Both the position numbers and the translations under genes were made by a program. From NCBI GenBank assembly GCA_005885325.1, contig VAYX01000010.1, positions 1 through 8,675 on the forward strand: a stretch of 8,675 nucleotides of DNA, written 5' to 3'. The notes under the pieces were generated by a model. It did not search any database, was not told where the DNA came from, and worked only from the letters and a program-made list of their open reading frames with translations. This DNA is from Actinomycetota bacterium. GTDB lineage: Bacteria; Actinomycetota; UBA4738; HRBIN12. Of this stretch, positions 1-5,852 are shown piece by piece; the first letter of the stretch is position 1; every line of letters starts with the position of its first letter.

Positions 1-277
1 CTTCGCGTCGGGGATCGGCTTCGACGGCATCGCGATCGCTCTCCTGGGCCGGGCTCGACCCGCCGGCGTGGTGGCCGCCGCGTTCCTGTTCGGCGCGCTA
101 CGGGCAGGAGGGCGGTCCATGCAGGTGGTCACGCAGGTCCCGAGCGACATCATCACGGTCATCCAGGCGCTGGTCATCGTCTTCGTCGCGGCCCCGGCCC
201 TGGTGCGTGCGATCTACCGGGTCAAGGCGCGCGGGGTCACCGGACGCGACACGTTCGCAAAGGGCTGGGGCGCGTGA
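1..277 (+). CDS. Nucleoside ABC transporter, permease subunit 1 (C-terminal part)
   Basis: This is the last 91 residues of an integral-membrane permease of the BPD_transp_2 type; the 5' end lies outside the window and reading is open from base 2. The visible part contains GIGFDGIAIALLGR, then a VVAAAFLFGALRAGG helix, then MQVVTQVPSDIITVIQALVI and a final hydrophobic helix. This order is characteristic of the larger permease of BMP-type nucleoside importers (YufP/NupP-like), which work with a lipoprotein receptor and a double ATPase. The C-terminal tail (YRVKARGVTGRDTF) is basic and probably cytoplasmic. The stop TGA overlaps the GTG start of the next permease (GTGA), so the two subunits are probably translationally coupled. 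The ATPase and the binding protein would be expected upstream, outside the window. Nucleosides are inferred as substrate from the family; sugar permeases of the same superfamily are the main alternative. Confidence 0.88.
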   Translation, partial: FASGIGFDGIAIALLGRARPAGVVAAAFLFGALRAGGRSMQVVTQVPSDIITVIQALVIVFVAAPALVRAIYRVKARGVTGRDTFAKGWGA

Positions 278-1539
278 GGGCGGAGACCCTCCCGGCCACG
301 ACCCGCACGGGAACACGCGCTCGGGTCCTCGGAATCGTCTTCATCCTAACCGGTGTCCTGATCGCCGTCGTGTTCGGGCTGGGTGCTCACGCCGGTGCGG
401 ACTCGCGGCTGGGGCTGAACCCTGCCCGACACGAGACCTTCATCGTCCTGCCCGACCTCGTGCTCCCGAGCGCCGATACGGCGTACGCACTGGCCACGGT
501 GTGCATGTTCCTCGGTGGCGTGCAGCTCGCCCGGGGGTTCCGCAAGCGAGCCAACCTTGTCCTTGGGATCGTCGCGCTGATCTTCGTCTTCGCCTTCCTC
601 GTCTGGGCGGCCAGGGATCGATCCCTCAGCCTCCTCGGCATGTTCCAGAGCACCCTCCTCCGGTCGGTCCCGATCACGTTCGGTGCGCTCGCCGGCGTCC
701 TCTGCGAGCGGGTTGGGGTCATCAACATCGCGATCGAGGGCATGCTGCTGTTGGCGGCGTTCGCGGCAGCGGTCAGCGCCAGCGTAGTCGGCAGCCTCTG
801 GGTGGGCCTCCTGGTCGGCGCGGTTGTCGGCGGCCTGGTCGCGTGGGTCCTGGCCGTCCTCTCGATCCGCTACCGCATCGACCAGATCATCGGAGGCACG
901 GTGATCAACATCTTCGCGCTGGGGATGACGGGCTATCTCTCGATCCAGTTCCTCCAGAACAACGCGGCCCTGAACGATCCCGGGCGATTCCAGAACGTCG
1001 CCATCCCCGGACTGTCACAGCTTCCGATCCTGGGGCCGGTGTTGTTCGACCAAAACATCTTCGTGTACCTGCTGTTCGCTATCGTTGCGGTCTCCTACAT
1101 CGGGCTGTTCCGCACGCGATGGGGTCTCCGCGTCCGAGCGGTCGGGGAGCATCCGCTTGCGGCGGACACGGTCGGGATCCGTGTCCTGTTCACGCGGTAT
1201 CGCAACGTGATCCTTGGGGGCGTGGTCGCCGGGATCGGGGGGGCGTACTTCACGCTCGGCGCCGTGGGCAGGTTCGAGCCGGGGATGACCGCGGGCCGAG
1301 GCTTCATCGGCCTCGCCGCGATGATCTTCGGAGGGTGGAACCCGGTCGGGGCGTTTGGGGCCGCGCTCGTCTTCGGGTTCGCCGATTCGCTCCAGGTCAA
1401 GCTCAACATCCTGCAGGTGGGGATCCCGCAAGAGTTCCTCGGGATGGCTCCCTACCTGGTCACGATCGCGATCGTGGCCGGGGCCGGCCGGCGGGTGCGA
1501 CCGCCCGCCGCCGACGGGAAGCCCTATATCAAGGATTGA
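274..1539 (+). CDS. Nucleoside ABC transporter, permease subunit 2
   Basis: A 421-residue membrane protein of the BPD_transp_2 family (YufQ/NupQ-like), the second pore subunit of a BMP-type nucleoside importer. Roughly the first 120 residues form an N-terminal extension with about three hydrophobic segments (near 20-38, 70-85 and 95-112). The core follows: TLLRSVPITFGALAGVLCER and GVINIAIEGMLLL (127-160), several helices, then the cytoplasmic loop GLRVRAVGEHPLAADTVGI (284-302), which in this family contacts the ATPase. The conserved GGAYFTLG and AAMIFGGWNPVGAFGAALVFG segments follow (322-369). The GTG start overlaps the preceding stop in a GTGA junction, and an AAGGG lies 9 bases upstream. 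The last 16 bp overlap the 3' end of the convergent hydrolase gene. The extension makes it longer than the Bacillus homologue, but similar long forms occur in actinobacteria (from memory). Confidence 0.92.
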   Translation: MRAETLPATTRTGTRARVLGIVFILTGVLIAVVFGLGAHAGADSRLGLNPARHETFIVLPDLVLPSADTAYALATVCMFLGGVQLARGFRKRANLVLGIVALIFVFAFLVWAARDRSLSLLGMFQSTLLRSVPITFGALAGVLCERVGVINIAIEGMLLLAAFAAAVSASVVGSLWVGLLVGAVVGGLVAWVLAVLSIRYRIDQIIGGTVINIFALGMTGYLSIQFLQNNAALNDPGRFQNVAIPGLSQLPILGPVLFDQNIFVYLLFAIVAVSYIGLFRTRWGLRVRAVGEHPLAADTVGIRVLFTRYRNVILGGVVAGIGGAYFTLGAVGRFEPGMTAGRGFIGLAAMIFGGWNPVGAFGAALVFGFADSLQVKLNILQVGIPQEFLGMAPYLVTIAIVAGAGRRVRPPAADGKPYIKD

Positions 1540-2129
1540 CCCGAGGGTGACCCGAGCCGAGCGTCCAACCCGTCCAGTCGGGTGAGCTCATCGCCGACGG
1601 TGCTGACGACGATCTGGGGTGCATAGCCGCCCATGATCGCCAGCGCGTGCGCGTGGGCGTCGGCGGTCGCGCCGCGGCACGCATCGGCCACGATCCGCAC
1701 GAACATGCCGTCGTCGGCGGCCGGGAGCGCGGTGGAGATCACGCAGCAGTCCGTGGCTACCCCGCACAGGACCAGTGTCTTCGACTCGCCCGCCAGATCG
1801 CGGAGCTCGGGCCCCCACTTGGAGAACGACTCCTTCTCCAGGGTGCGCGGGCGGCGCGAGGCCCACGGCTCGACGAGGTCCATCCACCTTCGTCGCTCCG
1901 GTTTCGTGACCTCGCTCCACAGCTCGAAGTAGGCGACCCAGCTTCCCTCTGGATGCTCGGGTACCCGGTAGCGAGTGAACACGACCCTGTCGCCGAACGC
2001 GCCGGCGAGCGTGTCGATGGGCTCGACGATCTCGTCGAACCCGGGCGTGGCCCACGGGCTCTCAGGGTCGCGGAAGACGTGCTGCATGTCGACCACGACG
2101 AGCAGCGGGGACGAGACCAGCTCGCTCAC
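1524..2129 (-). CDS. Isochorismatase-family cysteine hydrolase
   Basis: A 201-residue cytoplasmic hydrolase with the isochorismatase/nicotinamidase fold. The expected catalytic triad is visible: Asp14 in LLVVVDMQHVF, Lys99 in TLEKESFSKW, and Cys129 in GVATDCCV (the second Cys of the pair), with the usual cis-peptide site at Val124-Ala125. Members cleave C-N amide or ureido bonds through a cysteine acyl-enzyme. The metal site of true nicotinamidases (a DxH pair followed by His) is absent; the region reads TRYRVPEHPEGSW. Nicotinamide is therefore an unlikely substrate, and the true one is unknown. The GTG start is chosen because it overlaps the TGA of the NCS1 symporter gene (GTGA); the frame stays open far upstream, but that part is antisense shadow. 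Coupling to a nucleobase transporter suggests a ureido or amide intermediate of nucleobase or hydantoin breakdown (inference). Its 3' end overlaps the ABC permease gene by 16 bp. Confidence 0.9.
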   Translation of the reverse strand: MSELVSSPLLVVVDMQHVFRDPESPWATPGFDEIVEPIDTLAGAFGDRVVFTRYRVPEHPEGSWVAYFELWSEVTKPERRRWMDLVEPWASRRPRTLEKESFSKWGPELRDLAGESKTLVLCGVATDCCVISTALPAADDGMFVRIVADACRGATADAHAHALAIMGGYAPQIVVSTVGDELTRLDGLDARLGSPSGQSLI

Positions 2130-3616
2130 GACCGACCTGCCATTGCGGATCTCGCGGCCGAACGCGCGGGCACGAATCTGCTCAAGATGGCGTAGAGCGC
2201 TCCCGCCAGGATGAACCCGATGAACAGGCCGATGCTGCTCGAGGCGAGCGCCGAGTCCTCCCAACCGAACCACCGCAGCAGGTAGCCGACCCACGAGAAG
2301 ATCGGGGCGGACGACGTGACCAGGCCGAGCCCAACGAACGAGGCCACCAGGAACGCGACGACCCCCGCCGGATTGACCGCGCCGTACATCCCTTCGTCCG
2401 CGTACAGGTCGCGCTCCGAATACCCGCCCCGTCGCCGGAACAGGGCCATGTCGGTGAGGAAGATCGCGGACCACGCGGCGAGGAGCACGCCCAGGGTGAT
2501 GAGGAACCCGATGAACGGGGCCACGAAGTTCGGCGCGAAGAAGAGCAGGTAGATGTTCCCCCCGATCATGAGGACGCCGTCGATCGCCACCGACTGGTAG
2601 CGAGGCAGCGGGACCCCGAGCGTCAAGAGATTCAGCCCCGAGGAGTAGATGTCGAGCACGGCGCCGGCCACCAACCCACCCACCGCGACGAGCATGTACG
2701 GCACGAGGAACCACGTCGGCAGGGGTTTGGCCAGCACGCCGATCGGGTTGGCCGAGGTGGCCAGGGCCTGATTGTTCGCCGCGAGGAGCACCCCGAAGAT
2801 GATGAGGATGATCGGGGCGACGCTCGCACCGAACACGGTCCACCCCACAACCGCCCGCGAGCTCGAGGACCTGGGCAGGTACCGGCTGTAATCGGCGGCT
2901 GCGTTCACCCAGCCGATCCCCAGGCCGGCCATGATGATCGAGGTCCCCCCCACGAGCCCTCCCCAGAACGAGCCGGACGGGAGGGAGGTCACCGTGCCCC
3001 AGTCGATCTCGGACCATACGAGCACCATGAACACCACCGTGAGCACGGCGAAGGCCCAGGTGAACCAGGTCTGGATCCTGACGATCGTGGCGTGGCCGAG
3101 GAGCCCGATGGCGATCGTGGCCGCCGCCACGATCACGAACGAGACCGCGAGGGCCAAGTCCCCGTGCACCCAGCCCAGCCTGGCCAGCACCGTCTCCGCG
3201 GCGAACGTGGACAGGGCCACCAGGATGATCTCCCAGCCGACCAACGAGATGTAGCTCACCAACGTGGGGAGCGCGTTGCCGACGACCCCGAACGACGCCC
3301 GGGACAGGATCAGCGTCGGTGCTCCGCCGAGCTTGCCCGCCAGGCTCACGTAGCCGACCAGGAAGAACGACAGGACCGTGCCGACCGCGGCGGCCAGGAC
3401 GGCCTGTGGAAGGTTCAGGCCGTAGAAGACGACCAGGAACGCGCCGTAGGTGACGCCCAGGATGCTGATGTTGGCGGCGCACCACACCCAGAACAGCTCG
3501 ATCGGCGCCCCATGCCGGTCCGACTCTGGGATCGGGTCGATCCCGTGGGTCTCGATGCTCCAGACCCGGTCGCTCTCCGGCTGCCCTCCCGTGGTCCGCT
3601 CCACTTCGATGCCCAT
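2126..3616 (-). CDS. NCS1-family nucleobase:cation symporter
   Basis: A 496-residue membrane transporter of the NCS1 family (cytosine, purines, allantoin, hydantoin and related compounds), importing its substrate with H+ or Na+. Family signs: the N-terminal HGIDPIPESDRHG (24-36) before the first helix; LFWVWCAANI (41-50); GGAPTLILSRASFG (98-110), the loop after the early helices; GWEIILVA (127-134); GWVNAAADYSRYLPR (235-249); and YSSGLNLLTLGVPLPRYQ (324-341). About twelve hydrophobic segments are visible, as expected. The ATG at 3616 is preferred over the in-frame GTG at 3622, because a GAGGGGG Shine-Dalgarno sits 5 bases before the ATG but directly abuts the GTG. A promoter with an inverted repeat around its -10 lies just upstream. 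The hydrolase gene downstream starts in a GTGA overlap. The exact substrate cannot be read from the sequence; cytosine/purine or hydantoin/allantoin are the main options. Confidence 0.93.
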   Translation of the reverse strand: MGIEVERTTGGQPESDRVWSIETHGIDPIPESDRHGAPIELFWVWCAANISILGVTYGAFLVVFYGLNLPQAVLAAAVGTVLSFFLVGYVSLAGKLGGAPTLILSRASFGVVGNALPTLVSYISLVGWEIILVALSTFAAETVLARLGWVHGDLALAVSFVIVAAATIAIGLLGHATIVRIQTWFTWAFAVLTVVFMVLVWSEIDWGTVTSLPSGSFWGGLVGGTSIIMAGLGIGWVNAAADYSRYLPRSSSSRAVVGWTVFGASVAPIILIIFGVLLAANNQALATSANPIGVLAKPLPTWFLVPYMLVAVGGLVAGAVLDIYSSGLNLLTLGVPLPRYQSVAIDGVLMIGGNIYLLFFAPNFVAPFIGFLITLGVLLAAWSAIFLTDMALFRRRGGYSERDLYADEGMYGAVNPAGVVAFLVASFVGLGLVTSSAPIFSWVGYLLRWFGWEDSALASSSIGLFIGFILAGALYAILSRFVPARSAARSAMAGRS

Positions 3617-3621
3617 GGGCA

Positions 3622-3628
3622 CCCCCTC
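3622..3628 (-). promoter_or_regulatory. Shine-Dalgarno of the NCS1 symporter gene
   Basis: The minus strand reads GAGGGGG, 5 bases before the ATG at 3616. It touches the alternative GTG at 3622 with no spacer, so it decides the start in favour of the ATG. Confidence 0.65.
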
Positions 3629-3629
3629 G

Positions 3630-3651
3630 GTGGGCGATTGTCGCCGCCCAC
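3630..3651. promoter_or_regulatory. Inverted repeat bracketing the NCS1 -10 element (candidate operator)
   Basis: Perfect 6-bp arms GTGGGC (3630-3635) and GCCCAC (3646-3651) flank a 10-base centre that contains the whole predicted -10 element of the NCS1 promoter. A dimeric repressor bound here would block polymerase. It also lies in the 55-bp gap before the divergent thioesterase gene, so it could affect both. No regulator in the window can be assigned to it. The arms are short and GC-rich, so chance is a real alternative. Confidence 0.35.
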
Positions 3652-3666
3652 GGTTCGAGGCGTCAA
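3637..3666 (-). promoter_or_regulatory. Sigma-70-type promoter of the NCS1 symporter gene
   Basis: On the minus strand a TTGACG (-35, positions 3666-3661) is followed after 18 bases by GACAAT (-10, positions 3642-3637). The -35 matches the TTGACA consensus at five of six bases and the -10 matches TATAAT at four of six. The predicted start of transcription is near 3630, giving a leader of about 14 bases that contains the GAGGGGG ribosome site. The match is good for such GC-rich DNA, but it is a reading by eye. Confidence 0.5.
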
Positions 3667-3671
3667 CGAGG

Positions 3672-4133
3672 ATGCTCGTGGGACACTACGCGCCGAGGGG
3701 AGCGGTGGGGTCGAGCACTTCGAAGATCGACGAGGTCCGAGAGCGGTTCGCTCGATCCGGGTTCCACACGTGGATCGGGATGCGACTGGAGCGCGTCGAG
3801 CCCGGTGAGGTCGACGTCGCCCTCGATGTCGAACCGCATCATCTGAACCTCGTGGGCCTCCTGCACGGTGGTCTGATCGCCACGCTCGCCGACACCGCCA
3901 CAGGTCTGGCCTACCGCACGGTCCTCGAGCCCGGCACGCGCCATGTGACGACCCACCTGAGCGTCACGTTCCTCTCCCCCGGACGCGCCGACACGGTCAC
4001 GGCCAGGGGGAAGGTGGTGAAGTCCGGTGGGCGATTCGGCTACGCGGAAGCCGATGTCGTCGGCCCGGAGGGCGAGCTCCTGGCTCGGGCGACGGCGACG
4101 TTCGCCGTGTCACCGGAGCGCGCGGGTCAGTAG
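3672..4133 (+). CDS. PaaI-type hotdog-fold thioesterase
   Basis: A protein of up to 153 residues with the single hotdog domain of the PaaI/YigI-like acyl-CoA thioesterases. The signature is HHLNLVGLLHGGLIATLAD (56-74), with the conserved Asn59, the HGG at 65-67 and the acidic Asp74 that serves as catalytic residue in PaaI relatives. Next come THLSVTFLSPG (94-104), GKVVKSGGRFGYAEADVVGPEG (113-134) and the closing ARATATFAV strand. It probably hydrolyses an acyl-CoA thioester in the cytoplasm, usually as a tetramer; the acyl group cannot be told. The start is uncertain: ATG 3672 has a GAGG 11 bases upstream, GTG 3678 has a GAGG 6 bases upstream, and GTG 3705 follows GAGGGGA closely and gives the more usual length of 142. 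All keep the domain intact. Its 3' end overlaps the SCP2 gene by 7 bp. No clear promoter of its own is visible. Confidence 0.88.
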   Translation: MLVGHYAPRGAVGSSTSKIDEVRERFARSGFHTWIGMRLERVEPGEVDVALDVEPHHLNLVGLLHGGLIATLADTATGLAYRTVLEPGTRHVTTHLSVTFLSPGRADTVTARGKVVKSGGRFGYAEADVVGPEGELLARATATFAVSPERAGQ

Positions 4134-4510
4134 TCGACGTCCATCTCCTGCATGACCTTCGGCAGCTCGGAGATCGCTCCCTGCAGCTGCATCAGCAGCA
4201 TCATGTTGCCGGAGATCCGGAGCTTCCCGCTCATGAACGCCGTGACCGGGTTGAGCTCGCTCTTGGCCAGCGCCACCGCCGTGTCGTAGTCCTGCGTGAT
4301 GGTGGCGTCGGGCGTTTCGATCTCGCCCTGACCCATGTCGATCGAGCCGCCTTGGATCTTGATCCAGTACCGACGCTCGCCGTCGGGGCCCGTGATGACC
4401 TGCTGGAGCGTGGCGGAGGCCGACCCGGCCGCCTTCTTGAAGGAGTCGGTCGCGTTCAGCCGGCCCTTCAGCTCGGTCGTCCATTCTTCGGAGAGGAACT
4501 GCACGGGCAC
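4127..4510 (-). CDS. SCP2 sterol-carrier domain protein (lipid binding)
   Basis: A 127-residue stand-alone SCP2 domain. The typical course is visible: an N-terminal helix (SEEWTTELKGRLNA), a beta strand region with RYWIKIQGG (47-55) and MGQGEIETPDATIT (59-72), then DYDTAVALAKSELNPVTAFMSGKLRISGNM (74-103), the family hallmark, and a C-terminal helix. SCP2 domains hold lipids or acyl-CoAs in a hydrophobic tunnel; bacterial free-standing forms are poorly characterised and have no defined reaction. The GTG start at 4510 is fixed by an AAGGAGG five bases upstream, the strongest ribosome site in the window. It is the last gene of the leftward block, 51 bp after the phosphatase gene, and a possible -10 element lies in that gap. 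Its 3' end overlaps the convergent thioesterase gene. Both may touch acyl-CoA metabolism, but they are on opposite strands and not in an operon. Confidence 0.93.
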   Translation of the reverse strand: MPVQFLSEEWTTELKGRLNATDSFKKAAGSASATLQQVITGPDGERRYWIKIQGGSIDMGQGEIETPDATITQDYDTAVALAKSELNPVTAFMSGKLRISGNMMLLMQLQGAISELPKVMQEMDVDY

Positions 4511-4515
4511 GAATG

Positions 4516-4522
4516 CCTCCTT
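4516..4522 (-). promoter_or_regulatory. Strong Shine-Dalgarno of the SCP2 gene
   Basis: The minus strand reads AAGGAGG five bases before the GTG at 4510, a near-perfect match to the 16S tail that fixes this start. A second GGAGG lies 11 bases further upstream (4527-4531). Confidence 0.75.
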
Positions 4523-4547
4523 GGGTCCTCCGGGTCGGAAGCCAGGC

Positions 4548-4553
4548 AGTATA
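4548..4553 (-). promoter_or_regulatory. Candidate -10 element before the SCP2 gene
   Basis: The minus strand reads TATACT in the 51-bp gap after the phosphatase gene, one base off TATAAT. A transcript starting about 7 bases downstream would have a leader of roughly 30 bases carrying the Shine-Dalgarno. No convincing -35 hexamer is seen at 16-18 bases, so this is only a possible internal promoter. Confidence 0.35.
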
Positions 4554-4561
4554 GCCAGGGG

Positions 4562-5209
4562 TCAGGGCTGGAAGAGCTGGGGGTCCGACAGGTGGAGCAC
4601 GTCGTTCAGGAACCGGACCCGCCGTTTCGATCCCTCGACCTCGACCGAGTTCAGCGAGCTGTTCTCCGGCAGGAAGAACATCTCGTTCTCGACCAGCAAC
4701 AGCGGCCCGAGGTAGGCGTTGATCACCCCGCCGTGGGCCACGACGAAGACGTCGCCCACGGCGTGCCGCTCCAGGATCGACTCGATGGCGTCGTGCACGC
4801 GCTTTCGGAACGCATCCACGGCCTCTCCACCCGGCGCCCGATGCCAGATCGCCCGCTGGCTCCGGACCAGGCCCACGAGCTCCGGATCCGAAGCCAGGAT
4901 GTCCTCGAAGCTCATGTTCTCCCACCGTCCGATGTGCGCCTCCATCAGGTCGTCGTCGTAGGTCACCTCGATCCCCGAGGCGTCTGCGAACGGCGCGATG
5001 GTCTGCCGAGCTCGACGAAGTGGAGACGAGCACACGGTGGCCGGCCGCTCCATCAGCACGAGCCGGCGGCCAAGGAGCTCCGCCTGCTCCCGGCCCACGT
5101 CGTCGAGCGGCGGGTCCCACTGTGGACCCCTCGGCGTGTCCAAGAGGTCGTTCGAGGATTGATCGGACCGCCCGTGGCGGATCAGGAACAGGATCCGGGA
5201 TGCGCTCAC
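4562..5209 (-). CDS. Histidine phosphatase family protein (phosphoglycerate mutase-like)
   Basis: A 215-residue branch-1 histidine phosphatase. LFLIRHGRS places the phospho-accepting His12 in the RHG motif. CSSPLRRARQT (60-70) gives the conserved SPLxRAxxT arginine, Glu90 in LMEAHIGRWE is the likely proton donor, and His159 in VFVVAHGGVI is the second catalytic histidine. The RHG, SPLxRAxxT and AHGG sites are all present, so it should be active as a phosphatase. The substrate cannot be inferred; family members act on phosphosugars, nucleotides, cofactors or phosphoproteins. The GTG at 5209 is chosen because it overlaps the stop of the HTH gene (GTGA) and places RHG near the N terminus as usual; an in-frame GTG at 5242 would add 11 residues. 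Its coupling to a DNA-binding protein is the only contextual hint to its role. Confidence 0.92.
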   Translation of the reverse strand: MSASRILFLIRHGRSDQSSNDLLDTPRGPQWDPPLDDVGREQAELLGRRLVLMERPATVCSSPLRRARQTIAPFADASGIEVTYDDDLMEAHIGRWENMSFEDILASDPELVGLVRSQRAIWHRAPGGEAVDAFRKRVHDAIESILERHAVGDVFVVAHGGVINAYLGPLLLVENEMFFLPENSSLNSVEVEGSKRRVRFLNDVLHLSDPQLFQP

Positions 5210-5565
5210 CGCGGCCGGCGATCGGCCCGTCGGCGGTTCCACGCCCGGGCGAAGGCCTCGACGTCCTCACGCCGCCACACGCGTCCCGATGCCAGGCGCG
5301 CCACCGGCTCGGGAAACGAACCCCGGTCCACGTACGTGATCACCCGCCGGCGGTCCCATCCCAGGATCGCGGCGGCCTCGGCCACGCCGGCCAGCGCCGG
5401 GGTGACCTCGATGATCACCGACACGCCGTCTCCGGCGGCTCGGCGCAGCTTGGCGAGACAGCGGGCTCGCGACGACCCCGAGACCTCGACGCTCATGGAT
5501 GGGATGCGGCCGGTCCAGCCATCGCGCGTGGCCATGAGGGTCGCCCGGACCTGCCGAGTGGGCAC
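5206..5565 (-). CDS. Helix-turn-helix DNA-binding protein (excisionase/MerR-like winged HTH)
   Basis: A small basic protein of 119 residues from the GTG at 5565, or 109 from the ATG at 5535. The C-terminal half (about 59-110) is a compact helix-turn-helix of the AlpA/excisionase/MerR-like kind: LAGVAEAAAILGWDRRRVITY forms the HTH, followed by VDRGSFPEPVARLASGRVWRREDVEAFARAW, where the G-x-x-W wing and the DVEAF helix are typical. The N-terminal half has a basic segment (SSRARCLAKLRRAAG) and a strand-like VSVIIEVTP; I do not recognise it as a domain. It probably binds DNA and may act as a local regulator; no effector domain is visible. Its stop overlaps the phosphatase start. Neither start has a clear Shine-Dalgarno, but a TATCAT lies six bases before the GTG, as in leaderless actinobacterial mRNAs. 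There is no phage or plasmid context, so excisionase function is unlikely. Confidence 0.75.
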   Translation of the reverse strand: MPTRQVRATLMATRDGWTGRIPSMSVEVSGSSRARCLAKLRRAAGDGVSVIIEVTPALAGVAEAAAILGWDRRRVITYVDRGSFPEPVARLASGRVWRREDVEAFARAWNRRRADRRPR

Positions 5566-5571
5566 GGGCCG

Positions 5572-5577
5572 ATGATA
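5572..5577 (-). promoter_or_regulatory. Candidate -10 for a leaderless HTH mRNA
   Basis: The minus strand reads TATCAT in the 23-bp gap after the zinc-ribbon gene, five of six matches to TATAAT. Six bases separate it from the GTG at 5565, so transcription would start at or next to the start codon. No good -35 is visible, which is common for actinobacterial promoters. Confidence 0.4.
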
Positions 5578-5588
5578 GCGACGGCGGC

Positions 5589-5852
5589 TCAGCGACCCCG
5601 GGCCCGGCGGAGCTCGCTCCGCCAGCACTCGGTGTGCCAGTGCCGGCGCTCGTCGCGTTGGTCCTGCGGGACCACCACCAGGTGCCAGACGCCCGCGCGG
5701 ATCTCGTGGTCGCAGCCCGGGCAGCGGTAGGGCTTGTCGCTGCTCACCCGGCGAACGTCGAATCCCGGGGCCAGGGCCCAGGTCGGCCCCGCCGACTGCG
5801 GCACCCGGGCCGCCTCGACCGGCTCCGGGGCACGGCGGTTCTTCCTCGGCAT
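5589..5852 (-). CDS. Small zinc-ribbon protein of actinobacterial type
   Basis: An 87-residue protein with a basic N terminus (MPRKNRRAPEPVE) and a single metal-binding module: YRCPGCDHEI provides Cys44 and Cys47, and HWHTECW provides His73 and Cys76, with His49, His57 and His71 nearby. This arrangement (CPGC, about 25 residues, HTxCW) is, from memory, a conserved family in actinobacteria often labelled ATP/GTP-binding protein in databases; no P-loop is visible here, so that label appears unsupported. It probably binds one zinc ion; partner and role are unknown. The ATG at 5852 overlaps the stop of the alpha/beta hydrolase gene by one base (TGATG), which settles the start and implies coupled translation. 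Longer readings of the same frame run antisense-like through the hydrolase gene and are not real. Confidence 0.82.
   Translation of the reverse strand: MPRKNRRAPEPVEAARVPQSAGPTWALAPGFDVRRVSSDKPYRCPGCDHEIRAGVWHLVVVPQDQRDERRHWHTECWRSELRRARGR

Noticed and set aside
207..1550. Long plus-strand reading frame of 447 codons across the second permease gene
   Set aside because: It is an Arg/Pro/Gly-rich shadow frame with no recognisable domain, and it lies wholly over a clear ABC permease.
2130..3485. N-terminal extension of the cysteine hydrolase, or a transporter-hydrolase fusion
   Set aside because: The extension is antisense-like Arg/Gly-rich text in a different frame from the symporter, whose own stop codon is intact. 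The isochorismatase domain begins just after the GTG at 2129.
4110..5270. Minus-strand frame of 386 codons across the SCP2 and phosphatase genes
   Set aside because: Low-complexity composition and no domain; both real genes lie in other frames with complete motifs.
5206..5565. HTH protein as a phage or plasmid excisionase marking a mobile element
   Set aside because: No integrase, attachment repeats or other mobile genes nearby, and the gene is embedded in a tight block of metabolic-type genes.
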